This document shows positions 13,393-26,624 of a DNA stretch of 64,000 bases, piece by piece (position 1 is the stretch's first letter; each line of letters starts with the position of its first letter). The stretch is from Gorsachius magnificus (taxonomy: Eukaryota; Chordata; Aves; Pelecaniformes; Ardeidae): NCBI GenBank assembly GCA_034008185.1, contig CM067084.1, forward strand, positions 10,435,385-10,499,384. Reading direction: 5' to 3'. A model generated the notes under the pieces. It was given only the letters and a program-made list of their open reading frames with translations, did no database searches and was not told the origin of the DNA. The translations under genes were made by a program, and so were the position numbers.

Positions 13393-15159
13393 AAACCCTT
13401 GGAGTAATTTATGTACCTAAAATTTTTCAAATGGCCTGGGGCATCCCAGACATCTGTCAGCAGCTGGCGGATAAAACGCAGACTTGACTGACCATGCTCA
13501 GCCTCCTGGGTAGCAGCTATGTGAAATAGCACCTGACACCGATGTTCAAGCACCCAAAGTGCAGTGTCCTTGTTAGCATTTCTGTTGTAACCGAGGAGAA
13601 CATTTTGACCAATGTATCCAACTGAGTTTTTAAAATCAGGCAACTAAAGCTGTATTATACGCTGTACCTTTTAAAATTGTGGTAGGGGGTCCAAGTTTAG
13701 AAAAAGTCTGGTTTCCATTCATAACTCCACCTGTATAATGGTTATAAGGGACTTAATCCATTGCCTATTGATTGTAATGCTTATTGGATTGTGCCTCAAA
13801 GTACTTGTGCTTTTTTTAAGTGATTTTTGCAATTAGCTTAATCTTTGCACAGCGATGATCCGGGTACAAAATTCCTATTGGTTAAAAGAAAAGCATCTTT
13901 TAAAAAAAGGTCAAATATGTCAAAGATCATTAGCTGGCATGTTTCCTCTTATAAACAGAAAATTGGAAGAGCTGCCTTGTCATCCCCTTTTCACTAATAT
14001 GTGTACTGAAAGAGTTTGCTTTTCAAAGAATTTATTTATACATGCATAAGCATAAAAATGCTACTGGAGAACAAAATGTCAAAAGAAATATTTTCCCCAT
14101 GCACACAGACATTCAGAGCCATTTCTTGAATTCAGATCCACTTGAGAACCAATAAAAGATATCTGGAAGGCAGCGAATGCAATTACTTCTTAACACCCCT
14201 TCCTTTGGCTCCAAATGTCAAAGATACATAGAGACAAATGTTTAAATTAACTGAGAAATATTTTCACTTGTTCTGAAATATTAACTTTTAGACCTTTACT
14301 CATTCTCTTATTATATTATTATTTTATTTGTTTGGAAGCTCTGGAGAAGACATTTTTATGATCAAAACTTTCAGGTCTTAAGTAATAAGTTCTGGGCAGG
14401 ATCTGTCACAATGTATTAGCCCGAGTATGAAAATGTTATTCAACTAGTGATCTGAAGCATGATGTATTCCTATTAGTGAATTTAATTGTGTCCAAAATCA
14501 TGAGGCAGTTGGGTAATTCAGACACTTTGATAATGTTGTAGAATAATTTATATTTTGTTCTATTTTTATGGCTTCACGTTGGCCATACTTGTCCTTTATA
14601 GCTGGTCTATTTTGCAAGGATTTTTTTAATTAAAAACAGAAAAAAAAATATCCCTTTTCAAAATAGAAAAATAACTTTCTTTTTTTTAATTCCTTGAAGA
14701 AGCAAAGATTAGGAGTTATGTATAATTTAATAAAACTGTACATGTTCTGTTCTTCCATACTAAGGTAGACATCCTGGGATTGCAACCCAGTACAGTTACT
14801 GTGGTCTTGGAAAACCCTGCGTCAGACCTCACCAATAAGTTTTATCTGCGTGGTCATGGTTTTATGCTTATCTGCTACTTCTATGAGACTGTCCAGAAGC
14901 TTGGGTAGATCCTGATAAGAAGATCCTAGCAAGAGTTCCACTTCCCTTTCGCATATGCAGCGTACGTGCATCAGTGCTCTTTCTCTGCAGTAGCTATAGC
15001 TCCATGGCTCAGTAGCAGGTATCTGCTTCTAGCACACTGGGGGGGAATTTTCCACAAATCTGCCACGGCTGGGGAGGGCAAGAATGCTCAGGTGCAGGGA
15101 CAGCCTGGTAACTTAATTTTCCAATCCTCAGCTGTACATCAGTGCAGCTGGAATGGTGT

Positions 15160-15181
15160 GGGGGGGGGGGGGGGGGCGGGG
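15160..15181 (+). repeat. Homopolymer G tract (17 G)
   Basis: Seventeen consecutive G (15160-15176), then C and four more G. Long poly(G) is rare in vertebrate DNA, can fold into a quadruplex, and is prone to length error in sequencing. Confidence 0.9.
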
Positions 15182-18011
15182 AAGTGCATAAATTAGCAAC
15201 AAATTAGTCACTTAGCTATTTGAACAGCCAGGCATTAAGCTTTTTGTCCACCTTCTGGATATGGTTTGGCATTGTAAAAGAACTGTAAAAAACCAGGTAA
15301 TCCTCTCCATGACATTACCACCTGACTCAAGGAATCATATTAGGGTTCTCTGTGATAGTCCTGCATTGCTTCTTCCCAGGTTCGGCTGGAGTCTGTGTTC
15401 AGGTGGAGGAGCTCCTGAGACTGCCATCATTTTGCTGCAGCCTGGATGGGGAGGCTGTAACCCTGCACGTGGCTTTCATTCCCGCAACCCCCAGAGCTCC
15501 TGAGGAGGGTAAGTAAGAAATAGGGGCTTTTCTCATGAGTAAACAACCCAAAGGAAGCATGCTTGTAAGATTCTGCTGCCTCTAGATTGCTTTTTTTTTT
15601 TAAAGTTTTGAAGGTAGTTCTTCACAATTTAGGCTTTACAAGAGTCACAATAACTATACTTTTCATTTGATTACTGTACCACATAATAATGAGGTTTATA
15701 ATAACTTCTGTGCCCTGTGAATATAACTTACAAATATAGATTCCTTACCTCTGTTCCATCCTCAGTCCTATCATGCCTTGATAAATTTGACATGCCTGCT
15801 CTTGCTAAAATAATGGAATTTCCACTTTTACTAGTAGAATGAACTTTAGAAAGTGTTTAATCATAGATGTTGTGCTCTGGAGGACCTTCAGAACTCAACT
15901 AATTTGGAAAGTTGATATTCTGAAGACAAAATAGCGTCTTAGTTATTAAAGGAAATTATCTGTACAGGAGGAAAAAAAGCTTTAAGTCTTTTCCTTCCAA
16001 ATCTCAAGTGGTTAATACATGACTCTGCATGAATCAGAAGGATTCATTTGATTCCCATGCTGACCTCTTCCAGAAAATTTAATTTCTCCATCTCAAACAT
16101 ATTATTTTTCTGTAATACAAAAGAGCACTAACCTGAACCTTATTGTGCTCCTTTTACAATTAGTCACCCTTTTGTTGCATTAATCTTTTAAAGTAAATGG
16201 AAGGATTAGTGTTTGAACACAATACAAAGCAAAGTCTGAATACAAAATAATTGCGGACGCTCTTTGTGTTTTAGTTTGTATTATGGTGGGCTACTGTTAG
16301 GTTTTTGACTTCATTTAATCTCTGATTTTGGTTTTGATTCCAAGGGCCAAGAATTAAAACAAGTATTCTGTTTATAGACTTAGTAGAGATCAGGGGTCTG
16401 TTGTAATTACGTCTGAGAATAGGAGATAAGCTTTTATCCTTAATAAGGCTGATTATTAAAAGGATGCGTATGGCTAATTCACTAATGATAATTCTAAAAT
16501 GTAAGTGTCTACTTGAAGTGAAGACTGGGACACCTTCAGCTCCAGTTCCTTCCGGAAAGGTCTGGAGTAACGGTTCACTTACATAAATCACTTCAGAGGC
16601 AAGCTGGTATAGCTGATGGCAGAATCTTCTTTGTTCTGCTTTTTAAACGTGCTTTTTTAAAAATGGATCTAAAGTGGAAAGCTAGAAATTAAGATAGAAA
16701 TATTTTAAAACCAGTAAATAGTGGGTCTGTCTCCATACACCTTTGTGAAACTAATTCCAAATGGCAGCCTTTGTTAGTTAATGCCAAGAAAGAAGGAATT
16801 CCAAACATCAGTGATGGCACTAGATTTTTGTTTTTCACCTCTTTTTTTTGCAGTTGTGATATTGTTTGATAGGAAACTATAGATTGTAAGAACTTGAATA
16901 TGTGCCTGTTTTGGCTTGGCTGTACATGGTCGTCTATTTCTGGTATAACAAAGCCTTTGAAAATAGTCTCTCTTTGATTTCAAAGTGTCTTCATGTTTCA
17001 CACATGGGGAAAGTGAGTCCTTATTTCACTGTTTCCACTTACATGATGATTTTAATAGATGGTAGCTGATGACACCTTAGACCAAGTATAGTGACTTTAT
17101 TAGAATTTTGAAGATCTGCTATTTACACATGACAAGTTATTTATAAGCTTGCTGTTTTCTGCATATGAAGTAGCTGCAAGAATATAAGTTTAAATCAGAA
17201 ACTGAGTGAAATTCAGTTGAATATAGCGAGCAGATATTTTAAGAATTTTAGCAGATCTTCAATCTGATGGAGAGATATCACAGAAATTACTTTGAGTTTG
17301 TTTAATTTAGCCTCAGCCCTTCCAGTGTTGCTTTTATTGATTGCAATATTTTAGGGTAAATTTACTTCATAAGGTTATTTAGGGTTGTCTTTTGTCTGTT
17401 AAAGGGGTACCTTTCTGTTCTCTGGAGTGCTGGGAAGAACTACTGCATTCAAACTGATATCAGTAAGACAGTTCACATTAGAATATGCATTATATTAAAA
17501 GCTATAAATGTTAGCTTATCAGGGGACACAATGCGCTGCTGCTTTAGTGATGAAATGAAGAATTAGGATTGTAGAAAAATAACCAAAAAGTTCAGGAGAA
17601 ATTGATAGAATGAAATTTCTCTATTCAGGGTAGTGGAATGATAGTGAATAGTGAACTAATTCATAAAAGCTGTATACCGTTTGTAGAAAATTAGGGGAAA
17701 CAAAAAGATTGCATTTATCAAATAAATAATTTTGCAAATCTGTTTCCAAAGAATGGGTATTTTTAGAAGAAATAAATGAATACATGAATACAATACAGAT
17801 ATACAGAAGTTATAAATAGTGACACGAGTTCGTTGTTTTAACGAACTGCATTGAATATGTCTCTACAAATTACATTGTTATAACGATACAGCAGAATATG
17901 GTGGTTATTGATATGTGCAGCTGAAAGACAGGGGAAAGATATCAAAGAATAGTAATCTTCACTGAAATGTAAAAAGTACAGTTTCTTTCAGTCCAGTCAG
18001 TGGGTTTTTTT

Positions 18012-18028
18012 GGGGGTGGGTGGGTGGG
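18012..18028 (+). other. Canonical G-quadruplex motif
   Basis: Four G-tracts separated by single T loops: GGGGG T GGG T GGG T GGG. One-nucleotide loops give the most stable class of parallel intramolecular quadruplex known from biophysical work. It sits in AT-rich DNA right after a T7 run, away from any recognised promoter. Confidence 0.8.
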
Positions 18029-20269
18029 TTATGTATTTATTAGGAAACAACTCAACAGATGAAAGTGAGAGGCAAACTGTAAGTACCATTTGGAGGCAAT
18101 AAGAGACATTAAAGTGTTGCAGTCAGTTTTGAACCTACTAAGGCAAAGTTTAAATACTAAAAATACTGTAAATTCAAATGTCACATTGATCGCTCACTAT
18201 TAAGAATTAACAAAGATGACCCTTTTCATTAATTTGGTGAATTGAATTCCGGAACAAATACTAATATTAATATCTCTCTTATCTAATGAGCTTCAATTTG
18301 TGAAGTCCCCTGCCTGTTCTCTCAAACCTCTTATAAAGGGCTATGTAAATTTAGGAGAAATCTATGAACATTTATATCGACAAATACGCCTGAATTCATA
18401 CCTGATTCTCTATGCAATATTATTACCGGAAAGGCTGCTAGCACTCAGATAAATGATGCCATTTTCTGTAATAATGTACACTAAACTCTTTACAAGATAT
18501 ATGGCATATGAAATGGTCACTTCTGTGTATTGTTCCAAACCCAGCACAATCTGTAATAATTTATTATTTCTAAAAGGCTGTCCCTGAGTTCAGCCTTGGG
18601 GGAATAAACAATCCAAAGAAACGCTAACTTGTTTCCAGGAAAAGAGGGAACTGCTCTATTACATCTGACTTGTTTAAATAAACAAATAACCACTGCAAGC
18701 ATGTTCAAAGCAATCGGCTATCATGACTATAACCTCCCAGGGATGAGGGTGAGATCTGTGATCACCAAACTCTCTCACTTAATCACCTAGGCTGCTCTGT
18801 GTCCCTTGGCTAATCATATTATACTAGTTTCATCTTGGCCGGCTAGGTTATTGCAAAACTCCAGAAGGCAACTCTGGGATAACCCTTCTGTTGCCTTCCA
18901 AACTCAAGGGAAGTTTAAAAAAAAATTTGAGAAATGTAGTCAAATTCTTTCAAGAGAATCAGTGTACTTTTGATTCCAAAGAGAAGACTTAGGGTGGATT
19001 GCAGCTATTCAATGTAATAATCCTTAACGCTGGAGGGCTGTGAGGAGAGTTGAGATGGTGGCATTCATTTCTGGAGGTGAGGAGTTTCATGTGTGGAAGC
19101 GTTAGTATCAGTGTGGATGGCGGAACTCTCTGCTGGTGCTCAAAGTCTCCTGGTAGAACTCTCAAAGAGGCACCACAAATATATATTCAGTTTTGCCAAG
19201 GCATTTCACAGTGGGCGAATGAAAGAAAGGCCAAAAGCACTGACCTTCCTGATGAGACCGCTTCTTCCTCCAGCAGAGGAGCTCTTCTCCAGCCCCAACA
19301 AATTCTTAGTGTTGCTCAATATGTGGAATTAGCAAGGCATGCCTACCCCCCTCCCCAAATTACACGTTTGCATATAAGCTACTATCAAAAGGAATACCTT
19401 GTATAATAGCAAATGTTCCCTCACTACAGCCAGAGACGCTTTGATAATGAAGTATTTTCTTCTACAGATGTCTAAAGGATAGAGGAGCTGGACACACTAA
19501 AATTTGGACATTAGATATTTGGCCTGAGTTTTCTCAAAAAAATAAAAAAAAGAAGAAAGGATTGAAGGATTTGATTCTATAGCAAAAGCGTGCTCTCATT
19601 TCCTTTGACTTATGAGTAAAATATTCTGAACTTTCCTCAGTATTAGTTATCACTCCAATTAATGTGAGAGTGATCAAAATACCCTTTTCTGAGGACTTCT
19701 ATTCCTGGGTCCTCTATGAAAGACAATTTGTTAACTTTATAGCTCTACATTTCAAGAACTCACAGGAATGCCCCAAGAAAGTCTAGGAGGTACCTAAATG
19801 AGCTGCACTGATTATATTTGTTCCTTCATTTTGCCATTACTAAAGATGTTTTATCAATGTGATAACTTATAGAATAGAATGGTCAATTGATAAAAATCCA
19901 CTTTACATGAAATACTAAAGAATTTGCATATAAATAGGTTTTTATATTTAAATGCCCTGTGGGTGAATGTGATCCAATATCCCTCAGAAATCAAAATCCT
20001 GAACTGTCTCATTTAAAGTTTGCCTACTAAAAATAAGGTGAAGTTGGACAGCTTTTGATTAGCATGACATTCCTTTCTGGAGAGTGCTTACAAGACCAAC
20101 AAATCACAATTCAATTAAACTGTGCCCTGTATAGGACTTTCAATGTATTCTTTGTGGTTTCTTTTTCTGGCATTCACAGTTACCCTATTTTTTTCTTGAT
20201 TCATTTGGTAAGACTTTGCATGTAAAGTCCCATGAGAGAGACAAATGAGGGACATTTTAAAACTTGATT

Positions 20270-20470
20270 GCAGATCTTGCTGCTTAAGACACAGGCTTTA
20301 TCCCATGTCTGCCATTATGTCAGCTGGCTCTTTAACAATGAAATAAAGAGGTAACAATTAGGCTGTATTTACATTTCTCTAGTGGCATTGTTTGCTCCCC
20401 TATAATTAAAGGATCTGCCAGCTTTTCAATTATGAACTCCTATTTTTAGGGAAGTAAAAACTTAACACAC
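20270..20470. promoter_or_regulatory. Candidate conserved non-coding block
   Basis: A repeat-free stretch with a forkhead-like GTATTTAC, a SOX-like CATTGTTT, a TAATTA core and GGTAACAATTAGG within 120 bp. This density of developmental-factor core motifs suggests an enhancer, but each motif is short and expected by chance in AT-rich DNA. Confidence 0.22.
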
Positions 20471-20509
20471 AAATCCACGCAGGGGCCTTTTCAAGCAGGG
20501 GAACCCAGC

Positions 20510-21660
20510 CTGCTTTGTGCAGATGATAAACTGATTACGGCCAGGGTGCTGCTGCCCGACGTGGCCGAGCGCCCAGGAAGCCATGGTAGCTCTGGATCCT
20601 GCTCCAGCGGCAACGGGGAAGCATCGGCACCGCTGCTCTACTCTTGATGCAACACAGCCCGTTCATGGCTCAAAGCTGTGCTACGGCACGGCACGTAGGG
20701 TGCTATTGCCCTCACTCTCCTTATGCCTTCTTAACATCAACAGCCTGTCCTGTAGCTGGTACCTTTCCACATTAAACTGCAAATTCTTCAGTGCATTTTT
20801 GGAAGGCATATACCTACTCACATGCACACCCTGAACAATATATGCTCCAATGTAGTCCTCTTAAAGAGCAATCCTTGCAGCAGCCGCCCATTCCCCATCC
20901 AGAGGCAGCCACAGGAGCGGTCTGCAGACGTGCCCCAGTAAGCCCCTGCACGCTGAGCTGCTGCACGTTCTGCGGGACCTTCTCTGGCTGTACCTGGCTT
21001 TTTTTTTTTTAAACATCTGAAGATAATTTGAGAAAAATAACTGTGAGAAAACTAACTTCTTTAGAGCAAGTAGTTTCATGTGGCATGATAATTGCATTTA
21101 AATTTTAACACTAAATAAAGTCGTATCAGTCGGGTTAACACCCTGAATATTTGTAGGTATCACAAAGTAAATCTATGTGGAATACCAGCAGCCAAGGAGA
21201 GATCCTAGGAAATTTCCACCGAGAAGTTTCCTAAGAGGAATGGCACTCAGTGTTTTGGTTGATTGTCTTGAGGACATATGCTTTTCCAGTGAGCAGGTGA
21301 GAAATGTATTTCCTATATATAGTCAACACACGGGGGTGCAGGGAGCTGGGTCTCCCTGGAGTTCTGGTTCTGAGAGCCATCCTCACCAGCTCCAGGGCAT
21401 GTTGAATCCCCAAAACTGTGCCAGTGCTCCCCACAGGGAAACAAACCAGGACAGAACCAGCAGTGGTAAGCACCCTTTCTTCTGCCAGCAAAACCACCAA
21501 AGGCATTTGAAATGACCTTAGGTCAGAAAAAGTGGAAAATGATGCAGGAGCAGGTACGGAGGGCTTGCTGCTAGCTGTGGCGGAAGCCTGGCAAAAGCCA
21601 GCAGGACCAGGGACAAGCAGCTTCCCCAATATATGTTTGTCCATGGGAGGAATGCTTGCA
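20510..21660. other. Scattered GC-rich patches, no supported gene
   Basis: CpG-bearing segments at about 20530-20710 (GCCCGACGTGGCCGAGCGCC and neighbours) and 20870-20990, and a GC-richer stretch at 21330-21640, are separated by AT-rich DNA. A 137-codon minus-strand frame (21231-21644) overlaps plus-strand frames of similar length and has no recognised domain. It is treated as a composition effect. Confidence 0.45.
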
Positions 21661-22049
21661 GAAAGAAGGCAGAAAAGTGAGGTAATGCATATTCATTTGC
21701 AAATTAATGAATTACATACAATTATTTTTTCGTTCAACTCCATTAGGCCTTTAGGTACTAGGGTCTGTGATGCACTCTGCGTGGACTCCTTTAAATGGTA
21801 GCAAAGCATGACATACATCTTTAATCTCTGAGCCTATATTAATGCTTTTCTTCACTAGGTATGTGCTGTGTATACTGGGAGCACTCAAGCTTTGATTAAA
21901 CTAAATTCAATCCCCGAGTCTTTCTAATGAACTGTAAAAACTCACTGTAATTTACATTCAAACATCACTATGCTCTCCATACTGTAATTATATTAGTAAT
22001 GATCTATCTGAAGGCTTCTTAAGTTTTATAGGACTCTTACTTGTAATTA

Positions 22050-22172
22050 TAAAAATATGGAAAAGAGATAAGGGAGAGAAAATAAGGGAATAAGAAAGGA
22101 TGGAAAGAAAAAGAAGAAAGCTAGGAGAGGAGAACAGAAAAGAATCTGGAAGGACAGCAAGAGCAGAAGAAA
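22050..22172 (+). repeat. Polypurine tract
   Basis: About 120 bases almost entirely A and G (for example GATAAGGGAGAGAAAATAAGG), with only isolated T or C. Such tracts can adopt triplex (H-DNA) structure. On the other strand it appears as a Leu/Ser/Phe-rich open frame, which is an artefact of composition. Confidence 0.85.
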
Positions 22173-23138
22173 CAGTAGTAGCATGGCAATGTAATTGTAA
22201 AAGCCTTGTCAGAATCACTTTCTTGCATAAATAAATTAAACCATCAGAGGAAAAAAAAACACCTTAGTGTTCTATGAAAGTAGAAGCATTTTCATTTAAA
22301 GTTCAGGTCATTAGAGAATAAATATATTTAGTGTTTTTTCTTCCTGTTGTGTAAGCAATATGAGAACTACCATTTACAATCTACAAGGAGTTAAATTCTA
22401 GCTGGTTATGAAATTACCTCAATTTTAAGTCAAACTCCTGGGATAGGTTTAAAATGCTAATCCTTATTTTTTTTTTTCCCTCTCTTCTTTTGATGAACAA
22501 TTTCTCATGCTCATTTCAATGAGAAATAATGTCAAAGTGTTCAAAAAACAAGCGTTTCAATTCTAAGCGTATCCCCGGAGATAGCACTGATATAAAAGTA
22601 ATTTTTTATCCAGTTAGGATTTGAATTGTAACTCTTTGTCGTTTTTAAATCAAAAGTTGAAAACACATAGTAATAGTTATTATGGTATCTTGGCAGGTTA
22701 ATGTAGTATGTCATATCATATTTGCGTCCTGTGGTACGACATACAATACACACTGAATTTCATTGTTATTTAAAAATGTTCTGGTCCTTTTCTGATGTGC
22801 GTTACATTGCAGAAATGGGAGTTAAACATTCACAAAATTGCAAGAATATGAGTCTTTTCTGGCTCGTTGTAAAGTAATATGATAAAGATTCAAAACACAG
22901 TATTATTTTCTGACTGCTTTTTGGTTTTTCTTTTTCTCTGTAGAACATTCTCTTTCTTAATGTTTATTTAAACACATGCATAGATAGATTAAGCTTTATT
23001 TTGAAATGGTTTTCCTCCTTCTGCAGCTCCCTCCTTCACTTTCTTGAGTAGGTGTTTGAAAAACTCTGTTTCTGAATTAAAATTTGGGGTTTGTTTCCCT
23101 GTAAGCACTTTGCAAGCATGACATAAATAGTGCCATGC

Positions 23139-23152
23139 AAAAAAAAAAAAAA
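23139..23152 (+). repeat. Poly(A), 14 bases
   Basis: Uninterrupted A14. Comparable shorter runs occur at 572-583 (T), 38968-38979 (A), 39898-39911 (A), 45881-45891 (T), 48739-48750 (A) and 61540-61551 (T). Confidence 0.85.
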
Positions 23153-25413
23153 TAATTGATGAAAAGAAAAAAGATTATTTTGTTTTGATAACATTTTTTT
23201 TTTCTGAGGAATTATAAAAACCTTTCATTATCATTGATATTATTATGCTCCCGGTGATTTGCCCTGTCATCTTAATTCCTGTTACCAGTTACTAAGAGAC
23301 AAAGCAGCCCTTGAGGATCAACGTAGCGTACTTTCTCAAATTATTACTCTTACTTTCTTCTTTATTGCATTTTCATTCTACTAAACCTTGTTAGTGAAAA
23401 GGGTTATTACTGTTGTGACAATAAGATAGGGTAAAGAAAAATACTCAGAGTCACAGCAAGGGTTTAAGGAGAGGTTGTCACTGTCACAGGGACTGACAAG
23501 GGAAATGAACATAGTTACAGAGTGTTGGATGGACGGGAAGATGAACATGAGAAATGGGAAGACTACACAGATAATTAACAATAATAACTTGTGTAAACAA
23601 TGTGAGACTGAAATATAAGACAGGTCTCTACCCTCAGGCACTTACAAGCTTTTAGACATAGGACAGCACATAATGGTAAATAACTTGCTGTTCAGGGAGA
23701 ATGATTATCACCATGTGATGTCTAACGAGAGGCTGGCAGGTTGAAAATACCCTGTTATGGTTTTAGCTGTATTTAAAAAATAAGAGCTGAATAAAATGCA
23801 AATAAATGCACAGGAAAAGATATGAGGCATATGGCAATGTTAAAAGGCCAGCCATAAACATGCACAGGAAGGAGGAATTCGGTGCTAGCCAGGGAAGGTA
23901 GTTCCAGCATGGGGGGGCGGTATCAGATAAGGTTGCCCAAGCAAATTGTTTAATTTAAGAATTTTTTTTTTTGACTGTGGGAAGAAGAAATGAGATGTAA
24001 CAAAACTGCATGCAAAACATAAGAGAAAATTACCTACTTGGTGTTGTGGATAGAAAAGAGAAAATAAAGCAAGAGTTCACCGAAGGGTTGATGTAGCAAA
24101 AGGACCAAAAGAGTGTGTTTTGCAGCAAAGAAATGGATGAACTTCCATTGAAGATGAATGGTCATGTGAAGTGAGAGATGGACAGAGTAGCATTAGTAAT
24201 TAGAAAGAGGGAATTAGTATTTAGAATTTGGGAAGGAGTGGCCCTTATTCGCATCTCCAGCACCTATGCAAGCCCAGGGCTGATATAGGGGAGGAAACAG
24301 TGAGATTAAATAAACATTGCACAGGGATAAAGAACCCTGATTCAAAATATTTGCACTATGCTGCTTCTATGAATAATGAAGTGAAAAAAAGAGAGAGAAC
24401 TATTATTCTCTTATGCTTTGAGTATAAATTTCTGTTTCATGGATAGTTACAAAAGATAGTGAAGTTATATTTAAATATATAATATTATGAATAAAAAATG
24501 GAATATGTTTTTCAATGTTACTTTAACTTAGTGTTGGGAATTTCGCTGTTAAATTGAGGTACAGAGAAGACTAAAGCAGTAGAGTCTGTCTTCAACTCTG
24601 CTGAAGTCATTTACAGCTATCTCTGCAATTGGCTTCATTTCTTTAAGATGACAGAGTGTCCTTTTTATAACTGTTATCATACACCATTATGTAAATTCGC
24701 AATGCCATATAGGAGGATAAATAACAACATGCACTTTCATTTAGACCAAAATAAATGCTAGTTATTGGCAAATGCATTTTATTCATCCATGATCTCATCT
24801 CTATGGGAATAAAGAAAAGATGAGACTACTTGTCTAAACAGTTGATAAATAATTTAAAAGCAGAGTAGCAAGAACATTATCCTAAAATCCACATACAAAT
24901 AGAAATCAAATTTGTGTACAAATACAAATTAACTTTTGAGGCACCTATATTTCATGAACAAATACCAGTATTTGTTTATACTGACATGTAGTGATTTGTA
25001 GTTTGAATTATAGGAACAGAAAAATAATTTGAATTGGCAGCAACACATTCTGCCTTCAACTTGGGTGGATTTGGTAAAGCCTCAAAGTCGAGTTATGATT
25101 GTCTCGAGATGTCAGAGGCATTGCTTAGGAGTCCAAGAACAGACATCAAGACTTAACACACTACTTGCAGGGCTCAGAATACCTCAATGGAAAATAAATC
25201 AATGCTGTAAGTAAAGGGGTTTTTAATCCAATACTTAGTAGGTGGAGTAAGCGAAAGTTTAGATGTCTTATTGAAGAAAGCACAGGTCAATGGCAGGTTG
25301 AGAAAGAATAGCCTCATCTTCTGAATCCTAATATATTAAGGGACAATGTATTAACTTGGCGTCAATTTTGATGTTAGTGTAAAAAAGCAGTAAGAGAATG
25401 TTGTTAATATTTT

Positions 25414-25469
25414 AGTAGTAATTGTAGCAATTGTATCAATTGTAGTAATTGTAGTAATATTGTATCAAG
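25414..25469 (+). repeat. Minisatellite, 9-bp unit TGTAGTAAT
   Basis: Five adjacent 9-mers (AGTAGTAAT, TGTAGCAAT, TGTATCAAT, TGTAGTAAT, TGTAGTAAT), then AT and a diverged sixth TGTATCAAG. Units differ by one or two bases, so the array is old or unstable. There is no coding role, since the frames contain TAG/TAA. Confidence 0.9.
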
Positions 25470-26624
25470 CTTCATATTCTTTATTGCATAGAATTTGGTA
25501 CCAGAGCCATATTTCCAAAATAATAAGATTAAAGCAACTTCTCTGTCAGCTGTCAGTCAATGAGATCCTCTTTGATATATTTTTATTTGCTCTCTCATCT
25601 TCAGCCAAATTCAGCAGCGACCTAGAGATCTCACAGATGTGCAATTCCTTCAGGTTCAATGAGAAATAATAGGTACATAGAAGTGAGCACTCACAGTCTG
25701 GAGAAGCCTGAAAGGTAAGTTTATTTCTTCTGTGCGATGCACTGGTTCTCCAGACAGCAAGTACATAGTGATATATTGAGGAATGCTGCACTTTGCATAA
25801 GAGAGAGACATGTATGAGAATTCAGTGCTCAAGATTGAAGGTAATGATGCTTTCTGGTCCTGTGGTCCAAAGTGCATGATTGAGATATGGGAACAAACAG
25901 CTGATGGAGAGAGAAAGACTACTGCAAAAAAATCAGGATTAATGTCCTACAGAAGCAGTTTGAGTTTGCAAAAAAAATGCCCCAAAATCAGCGAGGTTAC
26001 AGAGGCTGATGTGCAGGAGGGTTTTATGAAGAGTAGATTCCAGACCTCTCACATGGTAGGCATGACTGAGGATCCAGAGTGCTCCCTGTCCTTAAGACAT
26101 TGCACTGGGACGTTAAACCGGAGTTCTTAGTTTGTACGATCTCAAACACTTTAGCAAAGGCAAGACTTGTATTTGCAAGAAAGAAATAGGAATTATGGTG
26201 GATTGTATGTTTTACAAATGTTTGCAAGTGTTCTGAAATAATCATTTCCATAATTCTTCCAAATACAGAACAGTGAGTTTCGGCTCTATTTGCTGCCCGA
26301 AAGCTGTAGCACCCCTGTCCTGCAGAATGCCCATGGACAAGCTGTGTCCATCAGGGTGCTTTGTGGGGAGCAAAGCCCACATGTAGCTCTGGAGGGCATG
26401 GTCCAGCCCAGCCTGGAGAACCACAAATTTGGTCTTGACAGCAGCTTCCAGGATGTTTGCTCTTGTCAGTGTGGGCCCATGCACATACTTACAGCAATGC
26501 CTGCTCAAGCAGTTCTTGGGTTAAGTACGTATGTGATAGTCACTATTTCTGAAATGTATAGTTTTTGGTAGTGCTGTGTGTTCAAAGCAGCACTCTAAGC
26601 ATGACTGGCATGACTGTGAGTTAA

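Larger units (their letters stand above)
13650..20500. other. Non-genic AT-rich DNA
   Basis: No supported gene. It holds the poly(G) at 15160, the G-quadruplex motif at 18012 and a 9-bp stem around 18864-18898 (GAAGGCAAC with GTTGCCTTC). A small GC-richer patch lies near 15360-15500. Confidence 0.55.

Noticed and set aside
17827..17847. 8-bp hairpin AGTTCGTT / AACGAACT
   Set aside because: Several 8-bp stems are expected by chance in 64 kb. The same applies to 40322-40342.
18864..18898. 9-bp stem with 17-base loop as a microRNA precursor
   Set aside because: The stem is too short and does not extend into the flanks.
21231..21644. 137-codon minus-strand open frame
   Set aside because: Overlaps 112- and 89-codon plus-strand frames in a GC-richer patch; no family recognised.
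25414..25469. Minisatellite as a CRISPR-like array
   Set aside because: Units are contiguous 9-mers with no spacers, and the genome is a vertebrate.
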